Positions 29,000 to 39,306 are shown, counted from the first letter of the stretch. The stretch: DNA of 64,000 nt from Erwinia phyllosphaerae (GCF_019132875.1 NZ_JAHSPF010000013.1:62001-126000), one strand, 5' to 3'. Translations and numbers: made by a program. Notes: a model not told the origin generated them from the letters alone.

Positions 29000-29716
29000 T
29001 CAGTTTTGTAACGCCGCCTTCTGCGCTTCGATCAGCGTATCAATGCCGCCGCGCGCCAGAGAGAGCAGCGTCAGCAGTTCTTCATGGCTGAACGGCTCAC
29101 CTTCTGCGGTGCCCTGCACTTCAATCATCCGGCCATCTTCGGTCATGACCACGTTCATGTCGGTTTCTGCGGCAGAGTCTTCAACGTATTCCAAATCGCA
29201 CAGCGCTTCACCGTTAACGATACCGACAGAAACGGCAGCAACCATCCCTTTCATCGGGTTGGCCTTCAGTTTGCCAATAGCGACAAGATGGTTCAGCGCA
29301 TCGGCCAGCGCTACGCAGGCTCCGGTAATAGAAGCAGTACGCGTACCGCCATCAGCCTGCAATACGTCGCAATCCAGGGTGATAGTGAATTCGCCAAGCG
29401 CTTTTAAATCCAGCGCGGCGCGCAGAGAACGAGCGATCAGACGCTGAATTTCCAGCGTGCGGCCGCCCTGTTTGCCTTTTGCAGCTTCACGCGCGTTACG
29501 GCTGTGGGTAGCACGGGGCAGCATGCCGTATTCTGCAGTTACCCAACCCTGGCCCTGACCTTTCAGAAAGCGCGGAACGCCCTCTTCAATGGTGGCGGTG
29601 CAAAGCACTTTGGTTTCGCCGAACTCAACCAGGACGGAGCCTTCTGCATGTTTAGTATAGTGGCGAGTCAGGGTAACGGGACGCACCTGACTGGCATGAC
29701 GGCCTGCTGGTCGCAT
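29000..29716 (-). CDS. rph: RNase PH
   Basis: Phosphate-dependent 3'-5' exoribonuclease that trims tRNA 3' ends; hexameric. It has 238 residues from ATG 29716, with GGAGA seven bases before it. [27 protein letters not shown] starts the protein. The phosphate-site Arg region RSLRAALDL and the [19 protein letters not shown] core are present. The frame is full length, unlike the frameshifted rph of E. coli K-12 MG1655. It is transcribed into pyrE. Confidence 0.97.
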   Translation of the reverse strand: MRPAGRHASQVRPVTLTRHYTKHAEGSVLVEFGETKVLCTATIEEGVPRFLKGQGQGWVTAEYGMLPRATHSRNAREAAKGKQGGRTLEIQRLIARSLRAALDLKALGEFTITLDCDVLQADGGTRTASITGACVALADALNHLVAIGKLKANPMKGMVAAVSVGIVNGEALCDLEYVEDSAAETDMNVVMTEDGRMIEVQGTAEGEPFSHEELLTLLSLARGGIDTLIEAQKAALQN

Positions 29717-29753
29717 GGTTTTTCTCCGGCTTAAAAATCGTGATTGGCTGCGC

Positions 29754-29782
29754 ATTATACGGATTTCGAGAGCAGATGCCTA
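29754..29782 (-). promoter_or_regulatory. rph-pyrE promoter
   Basis: On the minus strand TAGGCA (29782-29777), a 17-base spacer and a perfect TATAAT (29759-29754) lie 38 bases before the rph ATG. Confidence 0.65.
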
Positions 29783-29872
29783 CGGCGACCCGCGTAAACG
29801 CTGTTTCCGCTGAACACGAGAATTTTTCACACCTTCAGGAGGCTACTGATTTGCCAGAGTTTGACCTGATGC

Positions 29873-29902
29873 CTGTTAAGCCAACGTCAGCACCGCTATA
29901 AT
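29873..29902 (+). promoter_or_regulatory. Probable yicC promoter
   Basis: A perfect TATAAT at 29897-29902 lies 33 bases before the yicC ATG. The best -35 is CTGTTA at 29873-29878 with an 18-base spacer, a weak match. Confidence 0.45.
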
Positions 29903-29935
29903 CACCTGAACTTTTTCTGAAAACGGGTACGCACA

Positions 29936-30799
29936 ATGATCCGCAGTATGACCGCTTACGCCCGGCGTGAGACAAAAGGCGAATGGGGCAGCGCAGCCTG
30001 GGAGCTTCGTTCCGTAAACCAGCGCTATTTAGAAACCTATATCCGCCTGCCGGAACAGTTCCGCGGTCTGGAGCCGGTTATCCGTGAGCGCATCCGCAAC
30101 CGCCTGACGCGCGGCAAAATTGAATGCAATTTGCGTTTTGACGCTGACGTACGGGCACAAAGCTCGCTGGTGCTGAACGAAAAGCTGGCAATTCAGCTGG
30201 TTCAGGCTGCCAACTGGGTGAAAATGCAGAGCGATGAAGGGGAGATCAACCCGGTTGATATCCTGCGCTGGCCTGGCGTGATGTCCGCAGAGGAACAGGA
30301 TTTAGACGCTATTTCTGCCGAGCTGCTGCAGGCGCTGGATACCGCGCTGGATGACTTCATCATTGCACGTGAAACCGAAGGCGCGGCTCTGAAAGCACTG
30401 ATTGAGCAGCGTCTGGAAGGGGTTAGTGCCGAAATCGTTAAGGTCCGCGCGCAAATGCCGGACGTGCTGAAATGGCAGCGTGAACGGTTGGTAACCAAGC
30501 TGGAAGAGGCTCAGGTACAGCTGGATAGTAACCGCGTCGAGCAGGAACTGATTATGCTGGCGCAGCGCGTAGACGTGGCAGAAGAGCTGGATCGCCTGGA
30601 AGCGCACGTTAAAGAAACCTATAACATCCTGAAGAAGAAAGAGGCCGTTGGCCGCCGCCTGGACTTTATGATGCAGGAGTTCAATCGCGAATCTAATACG
30701 CTGGCGTCTAAGTCGATTAATGCCGAAGTGACTACCTCCGCCATTGAGCTTAAGGTGCTGATTGAGCAGATGCGCGAGCAGATTCAGAATATCGAGTAA
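29936..30799 (+). CDS. yicC: YicC family endoribonuclease
   Basis: 287 residues, the E. coli length. The N-terminal YicC-like domain begins MIRSMTAYARRETKGEWGSAAWELRSVNQRYLE, and the C-terminal DUF1732 domain includes GRRLDFMMQEFNRESNTLASKS with conserved acidic residues. E. coli YicC has been reported as an RNase acting on the sRNA RyhB; the general role is still unclear. A strong terminator follows, so it is transcribed alone. Confidence 0.96.
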   Translation: MIRSMTAYARRETKGEWGSAAWELRSVNQRYLETYIRLPEQFRGLEPVIRERIRNRLTRGKIECNLRFDADVRAQSSLVLNEKLAIQLVQAANWVKMQSDEGEINPVDILRWPGVMSAEEQDLDAISAELLQALDTALDDFIIARETEGAALKALIEQRLEGVSAEIVKVRAQMPDVLKWQRERLVTKLEEAQVQLDSNRVEQELIMLAQRVDVAEELDRLEAHVKETYNILKKKEAVGRRLDFMMQEFNRESNTLASKSINAEVTTSAIELKVLIEQMREQIQNIE

Positions 30800-30837
30800 C
30801 GTTTCATATTATCGAAACTAATAGTGCAAACTTTTAG

Positions 30838-30866
30838 AGCTCGCTTTATAGCGAGCTTTTTATTTT
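30838..30866 (+). terminator. yicC terminator
   Basis: AGCTCGCT - TTAT - AGCGAGCT gives a perfect 8-bp stem, then TTTTATTTTT. It marks the left edge of the accessory patch. Confidence 0.9.
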
Positions 30867-30890
30867 TATACTGCAGCATTTGCAAAAAAC

Positions 30891-30950
30891 CACAGGGAGT
30901 AGCTGTACAATATTTACACTATGACCGTTCATCACGTACTATTCCCTGTG
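30891..30950. repeat. 12-bp inverted repeat upstream of the DUF3289 gene
   Basis: CACAGGGAGTAG (30891-30902) and CTATTCCCTGTG (30939-30950) are inverted copies with one mismatch, 36 bases apart. The spacer is AT-rich (ACAATATTTACACTATGA) and may hold the promoter. A two-half-site operator for a dimeric regulator is a fair reading; it is inference. Confidence 0.5.
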
Positions 30951-30968
30951 AAAACCCTCACGGATGAC

Positions 30969-30985
30969 TATACAAGGAATGTATA
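30969..30985 (+). promoter_or_regulatory. Small hairpin presenting the DUF3289 ribosome binding site in its loop
   Basis: TATAC - AAGGAAT - GTATA: a 5-bp stem puts the SD (AAGGA) in a 7-base loop, five bases before the ATG at 30989. It could tune translation of the DUF3289 gene. Confidence 0.4.
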
Positions 30986-30988
30986 CCC

Positions 30989-31837
30989 ATGACCGCTCTA
31001 CAGTTTCCCGACACCGTATTCAAAACGCAAAAATGGATGAACGACTATGGTGCCAGCGATATGCGCTGCGGCGATTTGACCGAAACACAGTTAAAATCCC
31101 GGTACCGGCTGGATTACATTTCTGACCGGGTCGATCCCTGGACGCTTACCCGACGTTCTTCAATGGATCGTCCTCAGTCCATGTTTTGCTGCAACCAGCG
31201 CGGCAAGGGTGAGAAGATTACCCGTCAGCAGTGTGCCGCAATGCTGTTTGATGAATTCCGCTCGTTATCCCATAAATTTTCCCTTCACGGGCCATACAGT
31301 CACCTGATCGAAAAGATGATCACCCATATGCAGAACGGTAACGGTACACCCTTCCGCGATGTGTCGCTGGACCGGGCATTGAAAGAGCATATTATCAGGG
31401 ATAACTCACAGGAAAATAGTACACGTCTGTTATTGAAAAGGGCTTTGAGTAACAATATAGACTGGCACAATAAATACTATCCGGCTGTGAAAAAAGGAAA
31501 ATTATATGAGGTAATATCTTTTGGCAAGCTACCTAAATTTGACCGTTTCCAGGATAACTATAATGGCATGGGAATTACTGTTCATGATACCTGGGCAACA
31601 TACATCACTATAAAATCGTTAGAAATTGATAATAGTGGTTATCGGGCAGTAGTACATTATAAGGTGCAAGATCACTTTGGCCTGGACAGTGAAGATATAC
31701 TGAAAACAAAATTCCACCAGTTTCATTTCTTTCGTATCTGGTTTGTTCTCCAGAGATACAATCAGTTTGGCTTCAAGCCATTTATAACCAATATGGAAGC
31801 CACTATAGAGATTACCGGGAGCCGTGATGAAAGCTAG
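30989..31837 (+). CDS. DUF3289 family protein, candidate secreted effector
   Basis: 282 residues. The N-terminal MNDYGASDMRCGDLTETQL and C-terminal MGITVHDTWATYITIKSLEI, DHFGLDSEDI and FKPFITNMEATIEITG are those of the DUF3289 (YPO3983-like) family of gammaproteobacteria, whose function is unknown. No signal peptide or transmembrane helix is seen. The first ~430 bases have a normal GC content; from about 31400 the gene turns clearly AT-rich with many AAA, AAT and ATA codons. It overlaps a DUF943 membrane-protein gene by 11 bases. A toxin/immunity relationship is plausible but inferred. Confidence 0.85.
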   Translation: MTALQFPDTVFKTQKWMNDYGASDMRCGDLTETQLKSRYRLDYISDRVDPWTLTRRSSMDRPQSMFCCNQRGKGEKITRQQCAAMLFDEFRSLSHKFSLHGPYSHLIEKMITHMQNGNGTPFRDVSLDRALKEHIIRDNSQENSTRLLLKRALSNNIDWHNKYYPAVKKGKLYEVISFGKLPKFDRFQDNYNGMGITVHDTWATYITIKSLEIDNSGYRAVVHYKVQDHFGLDSEDILKTKFHQFHFFRIWFVLQRYNQFGFKPFITNMEATIEITGSRDES

Positions 31838-32294
31838 TCTCAAAAAAATCCTGTTGATCCTTGCTGTGATTATTACTATTTTAACAGGTTACTTTTCCTG
31901 GTTAACCTTACGTCCGGTTGAAATTGTTGCAGTTCATCACAGAAGTAGCGGCTTCAGTGCTGTTTTAGTAAAAAACTTTCCTTTAACGGATAAAGGAAAA
32001 ATTAACTGGTGGTTGAAAAACAGTAAAAGCATCGAGAAAAAATACAAAATCCCCACTCCTGATAAAGATGGCTCTTTTTATGTGACTTTTTGGCTGTTCG
32101 GAGAAGGTTATAAAGCAGAAGGTAAATATGACAGATTATGTTTTAAAGACATGCAGTCACCGATAAATTGCATAGAAAAAAACAGAGTATTTTCCGTAGA
32201 GACAGGCCAAAGAGGTAATACTTTCTTCACTGTGAAAGATGCAGTATATCTTATGGGAAAGAACGGGGAAATAATAAAAATTAAAAATGAATAA
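31827..32294 (+). CDS. DUF943 family inner-membrane protein, candidate immunity protein
   Basis: 155 residues from ATG 31827 (GGGAG five bases upstream). A single N-terminal transmembrane helix (about residues 8-26) is followed by RPVEIVAVHHRSSGFSAVLVKNFPLTDKGKINWWLKN, the hallmark of DUF943, then FWLFGEGYKAEGKYDRLCF. Most of the protein should face the periplasm. Base composition is strongly AT-rich, unlike the flanking genes, suggesting transfer. It overlaps the DUF3289 gene, implying coupled expression. Function unknown. Confidence 0.88.
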   Translation: MKASLKKILLILAVIITILTGYFSWLTLRPVEIVAVHHRSSGFSAVLVKNFPLTDKGKINWWLKNSKSIEKKYKIPTPDKDGSFYVTFWLFGEGYKAEGKYDRLCFKDMQSPINCIEKNRVFSVETGQRGNTFFTVKDAVYLMGKNGEIIKIKNE

Positions 32295-32623
32295 TTCTGC
32301 ACCTCACGCCAGGACAGCAATAAAATTGTCTGCCCTACCCGCTTGTACCAGCCATGTCAATTGACTTAAAAACCATTACCCGACTTTGCAAAAAGGACGA
32401 TTTTTATTAGCCCTGAGTCTAAAGCGAAATCTCTGCGAAGGATTGGCCATACTGCAGGGTGTCAGTCGATGAATATCATGCAGTATGTCATTTGATGAAT
32501 ATCGGCTCACCCGTCAGCACATTTTAAGTCGTAAAGGACGAAGCAAACAAAGAGGGATAGGCTTATCCGCTTCGCCAGGCTAAAATGCCCCCTTTCTTTC
32601 TATGGATTATTTTAAGGTCTTTT
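32295..32623. other. Non-coding gap with nested repeats
   Basis: No gene is visible in about 330 bases. It contains a perfect inverted pair CATACTGCA (32448-32456) / TGCAGTATG (32479-32487). A 10-bp direct repeat GATGAATATC (32468-32477 and 32494-32503) interlaces with it. TAAAAT at 32581-32586 could be a -10 for yjdM. Confidence 0.5.
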
Positions 32624-32962
32624 ATGCAAACTTTACCTCCCTGCCCAGAATGCCAGTCTGATTACACCTGGCAAGACGGCGCGATGTTTAACTGTCCCGA
32701 ATGCGGCCACGTCTGGTCTGCCAGTGCAGAAACGCCGTCAGAAGACACACTGGTAGTAAAAGATGCGAACGGCAATTTGCTGGTCGATGGCGACAGCGTT
32801 ACCGTTATCAAAGATCTTAAAGTCAAAGGTAGCTCTACGCCGCTTAAAATTGGCACTCGCGTGAAAAGCATTCGCCTGGTCGAAGGCGATCACAACATTG
32901 ACTGCAAGATAGACGGCTTTGGCCCCATGAAGCTGAAATCTGAGTTCGTGAAGAAAAACTGA
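32624..32962 (+). CDS. yjdM: YjdM (PhnA-like) zinc-ribbon protein
   Basis: 112 residues from ATG 32624 (AAGG seven bases upstream); a longer frame from 32585 lacks support. The N-terminal zinc ribbon [21 protein letters not shown] is followed by the PhnA_C domain, with [24 protein letters not shown] and [27 protein letters not shown] almost identical to E. coli YjdM. The family name PhnA is historical; it is not phosphonoacetate hydrolase and its role is unknown. Here it is far from phosphonate genes. Confidence 0.95.
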   Translation: MQTLPPCPECQSDYTWQDGAMFNCPECGHVWSASAETPSEDTLVVKDANGNLLVDGDSVTVIKDLKVKGSSTPLKIGTRVKSIRLVEGDHNIDCKIDGFGPMKLKSEFVKKN

Positions 32963-33001
32963 TCTTTGCTTTTGTACCCGACCCAGCCGCTATTCCCACG
33001 C

Positions 33002-33403
33002 TCAGTTAAACTCTGCCGCTTGTTCAGCCGTAATAAGCGTCAGTTTTTCCAGCTGTATCGCGATGGAACGAGGCGTTCTTTCGCATAACGCGGCCAGTTC
33101 GCCAATTGAGCAGCCCTGTCTAAAATGGACCACCAGCGTTTGCTTCTCTTCTTCTGACCAGGGCAGATAAGCGTTGGCGGGCTTGCCCTCTGCGCGGTTT
33201 TTCTCCCGGCGCTCATCGGGGGTTAGCTTTACTCTGGCATGTCGTTTGACTGAATTAAAATTGGTGCCTTTAAATTCTTCCGCCAGCGCAAACAGCAGTC
33301 TGATTGCGTCAGGCGTGTGTACAATAGAGTGTGGCGGTAAGAGTTCGCCCGTTTCCGGATGTATCCCTTTTGCCAGTAGCCGAAACAGTTCTCCTGCCAT
33401 CAT
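33002..33403 (-). CDS. Unrecognised protein with C-terminal HTH-like region
   Basis: 133 residues from ATG 33403, which has GGA eight bases before it; ATGs at 33412 and 33400 are alternatives. The N-terminal half carries KGIHPETGELLPPHSIVHTPDAIRLLFALAEEF. A basic linker rich in Arg/Lys follows. The C-terminal LPWSEEEKQTLVVHF and GCSIGELAALCERTPRSIAIQLEKL resembles a Myb/SANT-like or sigma-region helix-turn-helix. It is probably DNA-binding. I cannot name the family. It is convergent with yjdM. Confidence 0.7.
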   Translation of the reverse strand: MMAGELFRLLAKGIHPETGELLPPHSIVHTPDAIRLLFALAEEFKGTNFNSVKRHARVKLTPDERREKNRAEGKPANAYLPWSEEEKQTLVVHFRQGCSIGELAALCERTPRSIAIQLEKLTLITAEQAAEFN

Positions 33404-33672
33404 ATTTCTCATCCTTGTTCACAGGGCATCTCCCTACATCCGATACCGGGTTTGCCATGAATATTTCTGTTGTTCGGGCTCGAATAAATTAAGCCAGCTT
33501 TAAAGACGTGATATTTATAAACCTTTAAAATTAATATGATATAAAATAATCTTTCATGGGGATTTGATTGGTGAATTAATTTAACTCATGTAATCATCTG
33601 TTTTTAGAAAATTTCAGTCGTCAACTTCTGAGCAATCCTTCAGGCTTGCCGCCGATTATTCAGGAGCAAGTT
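33404..33672. other. AT-rich intergenic region before yicG
   Basis: The stretch 33480-33600 is strongly AT-rich (for example TATGATATAAAATAAT at 33534-33549) against GC-rich flanks. It probably holds the yicG promoter and may be an H-NS target. No gene seen. Confidence 0.4.
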
Positions 33673-34290
33673 ATGTTACTTACCGTTTTCTATCTCATTG
33701 GTATTACCGCAGAAGCAATGACCGGCGCACTGGCCGCAGGCCGCCGCAAGATGGATATGTTTGGCGTCATTATTATTGCCTCCGTGACCGCCATCGGCGG
33801 CGGCTCCGTACGCGATATGCTGCTTGGACACTATCCCCTTGGCTGGGTAAAGCATCCTGAATACATCGTTATTGTGGCAGTAGCTGCCGTCATTACGACC
33901 CAGCTTGCGCCTTTGATGCCGCACCTGCGTAAAGTGTTTCTGGTGCTGGACGCGCTGGGCCTGGCCGTTTTCTCTATTATTGGCACTAAGGTCGCGCTGG
34001 ACATGGGTCACGCTTCGATTATTGCCGCGATTAGCGCGGTCATCACCGGCGTGTTTGGCGGCGTACTGCGCGATATGTTCTGTAATCGCATTCCTCTGGT
34101 GTTTCAGAAGGAGCTGTACGCGGGTATCGCCTTTGCTTCCGGCTGGCTCTATATCTTGCTGTTGAAAACACCGCTTTCTGACGAAATGGCGATTATTATC
34201 ACCCTGCTGTTTGGTTTTATTGCCCGCCTGCTGGCGCTGCGCTTTCGGCTGGGGCTGCCCGTGTTTAACTACCCGCATGCCGATAACTGA
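33673..34290 (+). CDS. yicG: YicG, TRIC-family membrane protein
   Basis: 205 residues from ATG 33673 (GGAG seven bases upstream), the E. coli length. The protein is nearly all hydrophobic, with about seven helices and the two internal repeats of the TRIC cation-channel family; the repeated signatures are [11 protein letters not shown] and [17 protein letters not shown]. Bacterial homologues form trimeric monovalent-cation channels; the physiological role in enterobacteria is unknown. It is convergent with ligB, 8 bases apart. Confidence 0.95.
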   Translation: MLLTVFYLIGITAEAMTGALAAGRRKMDMFGVIIIASVTAIGGGSVRDMLLGHYPLGWVKHPEYIVIVAVAAVITTQLAPLMPHLRKVFLVLDALGLAVFSIIGTKVALDMGHASIIAAISAVITGVFGGVLRDMFCNRIPLVFQKELYAGIAFASGWLYILLLKTPLSDEMAIIITLLFGFIARLLALRFRLGLPVFNYPHADN

Positions 34291-34298
34291 ATTTTTCA

Positions 34299-35993
<1,695 letters not shown>

Positions 35994-36141
35994 TTAAGCG
36001 CGAAAAAGTAACGGTGGCGATAGCAAGAATTTGCTTCTGGAAGACATCTCGATAAGTTATTTGCCTAACATGAAACGCTACAAAGTTACCGCGAGCTGGC
36101 TTCCATATTCCGAGAAAAAATGCCCCGGACGTGCTGAAACG

Positions 36142-36170
36142 CTGCATCCTGCACGTCACCCGTGTATACT
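36142..36170 (+). promoter_or_regulatory. Probable gmk promoter
   Basis: TATACT at 36165-36170 with CTGCAT at 36142-36147 and a 17-base spacer lies 40 bases before the gmk ATG. The -35 is weak. Confidence 0.5.
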
Positions 36171-36210
36171 GTGCAGGAAGTAGACTCCGATTGGCATATC
36201 AAGAATAATC

Positions 36211-36834
36211 ATGGCTCAAGGCACACTCTTTATTGTTTCAGCGCCCAGCGGTGCAGGCAAATCCAGCCTGATTCACGCCCTGTTAAAGACGCAACCGCTG
36301 TACGACACCCAGGTTTCCGTCTCTCACACCACCAGAGGCGTACGGCCTGGCGAAAATCATGGTGAACACTATTTCTTTGTTAACCATGATGAATTTCGGC
36401 AGATGATTGCGGAAGACGCCTTCCTGGAACACGCTGAAGTTTTCGGCAACTACTACGGCACATCCCGTAAAGCGATTGAGCAGGTGCTTTCAACCGGCGT
36501 AGACGTCTTTTTGGATATCGACTGGCAGGGTGCGCAGCAGATCCGCCAGAAGATGCCGCAGTCGCGCAGTATTTTTGTCCTGCCGCCGTCAAAGGACGAG
36601 CTGGATCGCCGTCTGCGCGGTCGTGGTCAGGACAGTGAAGAGGTGATCACCCGCCGTATGGCGCAGGCCGTGGCGGAAATGAGCCACTATGCCGAGTACG
36701 ATTATCTTATTGTGAACGATGATTTCGATCTGGCGCTGTCCGATCTGAAAACCATTATTCGCGCCGAGCGTCTGCGAATGGGCCGTCAAAAATCCCGTCA
36801 TGATGCTTTAATCAGCAAACTGTTGGCAGACTGA
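36211..36834 (+). CDS. gmk: Guanylate kinase
   Basis: Phosphorylates GMP and dGMP with ATP. It has 207 residues, as in E. coli. The P-loop [11 protein letters not shown] lies near residue 10. The GMP-binding region [20 protein letters not shown] and the lid [15 protein letters not shown] follow, then [11 protein letters not shown]. It heads the gmk-rpoZ-spoT-trmH-recG series, linking GTP supply to the ppGpp enzyme. Confidence 0.98.
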   Translation: MAQGTLFIVSAPSGAGKSSLIHALLKTQPLYDTQVSVSHTTRGVRPGENHGEHYFFVNHDEFRQMIAEDAFLEHAEVFGNYYGTSRKAIEQVLSTGVDVFLDIDWQGAQQIRQKMPQSRSIFVLPPSKDELDRRLRGRGQDSEEVITRRMAQAVAEMSHYAEYDYLIVNDDFDLALSDLKTIIRAERLRMGRQKSRHDALISKLLAD

Positions 36835-36887
36835 GGACAACTCAGTATGATGCCCAGTCATTTCGTCAACCGTGGAGTATCACACTT

Positions 36888-37163
36888 ATGGCACGCGTAA
36901 CCGTACAGGACGCAGTAGAAAAAATTGGTAACCGTTTTGATCTGGTTCTGGTCGCCGCTCGTCGCGCACGTCAGATGCAGGTTGGCGGTAAAGATCCGCT
37001 GGTTCCGGAAGAGAACGACAAATCTACCGTAATCGCTCTGCGCGAGATCGAAGAAGGTCTGATCACCAACCAGATTCTGGATGTGCGTGATCGTCAGGAA
37101 CAGCAGGAGCAGGAAGCCGCAGAACTGCAGGCTGTTACCGCTATCGCTGAAGGTCGTCGTTAA
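36888..37163 (+). CDS. rpoZ: RNA polymerase omega subunit
   Basis: 91 residues, the E. coli length. [20 protein letters not shown] and [22 protein letters not shown] are the conserved core that latches onto beta prime and forms part of ppGpp site 1. Acidic, Gln/Glu-rich C-terminus. It lies 53 bases after gmk and 22 bases before spoT. Confidence 0.98.
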   Translation: MARVTVQDAVEKIGNRFDLVLVAARRARQMQVGGKDPLVPEENDKSTVIALREIEEGLITNQILDVRDRQEQQEQEAAELQAVTAIAEGRR

Positions 37164-37185
37164 TTATCAGCCGGAAGGCTCGCCC

Positions 37186-39303
37186 TTGTATCTGTTTGAA
37201 AGTCTCAATCAACTGATTGAAAAATACTTGCCTGAGGATCAGATCAAACGCCTCAAGCAAGCTTACCTTGTCGCACGTGATGCTCACGAGGGACAGACTC
37301 GCTCCAGCGGTGAGCCTTACATTACCCATCCGGTTGCTGTCGCCTGCATTCTGGCGGAAATGAAGCTCGACCATGAAACGCTAATGGCCGCGCTTCTGCA
37401 CGATGTTATTGAGGATACGCCTGCAACCTACCAGGATATGGAGCAGCTGTTTGGTAAAAACGTTGCTGAACTGGTTGAAGGGGTGTCCAAGCTCGACAAG
37501 CTGAAGTTTCGCGATAAGAAAGAGGCCCAGGCCGAAAACTTTCGCAAGATGATCATGGCGATGGTGCAGGATATCCGCGTCATTTTGATCAAGCTGGCGG
37601 ACCGTACGCACAACATGCGTACGCTTGGCTCGCTGCGTCCGGACAAGCGCCGGCGCATCGCGCTCGAAACGCTGGAGATTTACAGCCCGCTGGCGCATCG
37701 CCTGGGCATCCATCATTTAAAGACCGAGCTGGAAGAGCTGGGTTTTGAAGCGCTCTACCCTAACCGCTACCGCGTCATTAAAGAGGTAGTGAAGGCCGCG
37801 CGCGGCAACCGTAAAGAGATGATCCAGAAAATCCTCTCGGAAATCGACGGTCGCCTGCAGGAAGCCGGCATCCCGTGTCGCGTGAGCGGCAGGGAAAAAC
37901 ACCTTTATTCCATCTACTGCAAAATGCACCTGAAAGAGCAGCGTTTCCATTCCATTATGGATATCTATGCGTTTCGGGTCATCGTGCATGACGTCGATAC
38001 CTGCTACCGCGTGCTGGGACAGATGCACAGCCTTTACAAGCCACGTCCGGGCCGCGTCAAAGACTATATCGCTATTCCCAAGGCCAACGGCTATCAATCA
38101 CTGCATACCTCTATGATCGGCCCGCACGGCGTGCCGGTTGAGGTACAGATCCGTACGGAAGATATGGATCAGATGGCAGAGATGGGGGTGGCGGCGCACT
38201 GGGCTTATAAAGAGCAGGGTGAAAGCAGCACCACCGCGCAAATTCGCGCGCAGCGCTGGTTACAGAGCCTGCTGGAACTGCAGCAGAGCGCCGGTAGCTC
38301 TTTTGAATTTATCGAAAGCGTCAAGTCGGATCTTTTCCCCGACGAAATCTACGTTTTCACCCCGGAAGGCCGCATCGTTGAACTGCCTGCGGGCGCAACG
38401 CCGGTCGACTTTGCCTATGCCGTGCATACCGATATTGGCCATGCCTGTGTCGGCGCGCGCGTCGATCGTCAGCCTTATCCGCTTTCCCAGCCCTTAACCA
38501 GCGGGCAAACCGTAGAAATTATTACGGCACCGGGCGCGCGGCCTAACGCTGCCTGGCTAAATTTTGTCGTCAGCTCAAAAGCACGCGCAAAAATTCGTCA
38601 GCTGTTAAAAAGCCTCAAGCGCGACGATTCCGTCAGCCTGGGACGCCGCCTGCTGAACCATGCGCTGGGCGGTAGCCGCAAGCTGGCAGAAATTCCTGCG
38701 GAAAGCCTGCAGCACGAGCTGGAACGCATGAAGCTGGCCACGCTGGACGATCTGCTGGCGGAAATTGGTTTAGGCAACGCGATGAGCGTAGTCGTGGCGA
38801 AAAACCTGCAGCAGAGCGACAGCAGGCCCGCCCCGGTTATTTCTAATACCTCATCACGCGGCAAGCTACCGATTAAAGGTGCCGACGGCGTGCTGATTAC
38901 CTTTGCCAAATGCTGTCGCCCTATTCCTGGCGATCCTATCGTGGCGCATGTCAGTCCGGGCAAAGGCCTGGTGGTGCACCATGAGTCCTGCCGAAATATT
39001 CGTGGCTATCAGAAAGAGCCAGAGAAATTTATGGCGGTAGAGTGGGATAAGGTCACCGAGCAGGAGTTTGTTGCGGAGATCAAGGTGGATATGTTTAACC
39101 ACCAGGGCGCGCTGGCGAACCTGACGGCGGCAATTAACACCGCCGGGTCAAATATTCAGAGTCTGAACACGGAAGAGAAAGATGGCCGCGTCTACTGCGC
39201 CTTTATCCGACTGACGGCGCGCGATCGCGTTCATCTGGCGAATATTATGCGCAAAATTCGCGTAATGCCTGACGTGATCAAAGTTCACCGCAACAGAAAC
39301 TAA
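37186..39303 (+). CDS. spoT: SpoT bifunctional (p)ppGpp synthase/hydrolase
   Basis: Degrades and makes ppGpp in response to carbon, fatty-acid and other stress. The start is TTG at 37186, with GGAAGG seven bases upstream (MYLFESLNQLIEK), giving 705 residues (702 in E. coli). The HD hydrolase (ALLHDVIEDTPATYQD) comes first, then the synthetase region (GREKHLYSIYCKM, YRVLGQMHSLYKPRPGRVKDYI). A TGS domain (EIYVFTPEGRIVELPAGATPVDFAY), the Cys-rich AKCCRPIPGD linker and an ACT domain follow. Small length differences from E. coli are near residue 570. Confidence 0.98.
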   Translation: MYLFESLNQLIEKYLPEDQIKRLKQAYLVARDAHEGQTRSSGEPYITHPVAVACILAEMKLDHETLMAALLHDVIEDTPATYQDMEQLFGKNVAELVEGVSKLDKLKFRDKKEAQAENFRKMIMAMVQDIRVILIKLADRTHNMRTLGSLRPDKRRRIALETLEIYSPLAHRLGIHHLKTELEELGFEALYPNRYRVIKEVVKAARGNRKEMIQKILSEIDGRLQEAGIPCRVSGREKHLYSIYCKMHLKEQRFHSIMDIYAFRVIVHDVDTCYRVLGQMHSLYKPRPGRVKDYIAIPKANGYQSLHTSMIGPHGVPVEVQIRTEDMDQMAEMGVAAHWAYKEQGESSTTAQIRAQRWLQSLLELQQSAGSSFEFIESVKSDLFPDEIYVFTPEGRIVELPAGATPVDFAYAVHTDIGHACVGARVDRQPYPLSQPLTSGQTVEIITAPGARPNAAWLNFVVSSKARAKIRQLLKSLKRDDSVSLGRRLLNHALGGSRKLAEIPAESLQHELERMKLATLDDLLAEIGLGNAMSVVVAKNLQQSDSRPAPVISNTSSRGKLPIKGADGVLITFAKCCRPIPGDPIVAHVSPGKGLVVHHESCRNIRGYQKEPEKFMAVEWDKVTEQEFVAEIKVDMFNHQGALANLTAAINTAGSNIQSLNTEEKDGRVYCAFIRLTARDRVHLANIMRKIRVMPDVIKVHRNRN

Positions 39304-39306
39304 CGT

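Noticed and set aside
30800..33640. A prophage or integrative element in the accessory patch
   Set aside because: No integrase, transposase, tRNA or convincing attachment repeats; only two genes have foreign composition.
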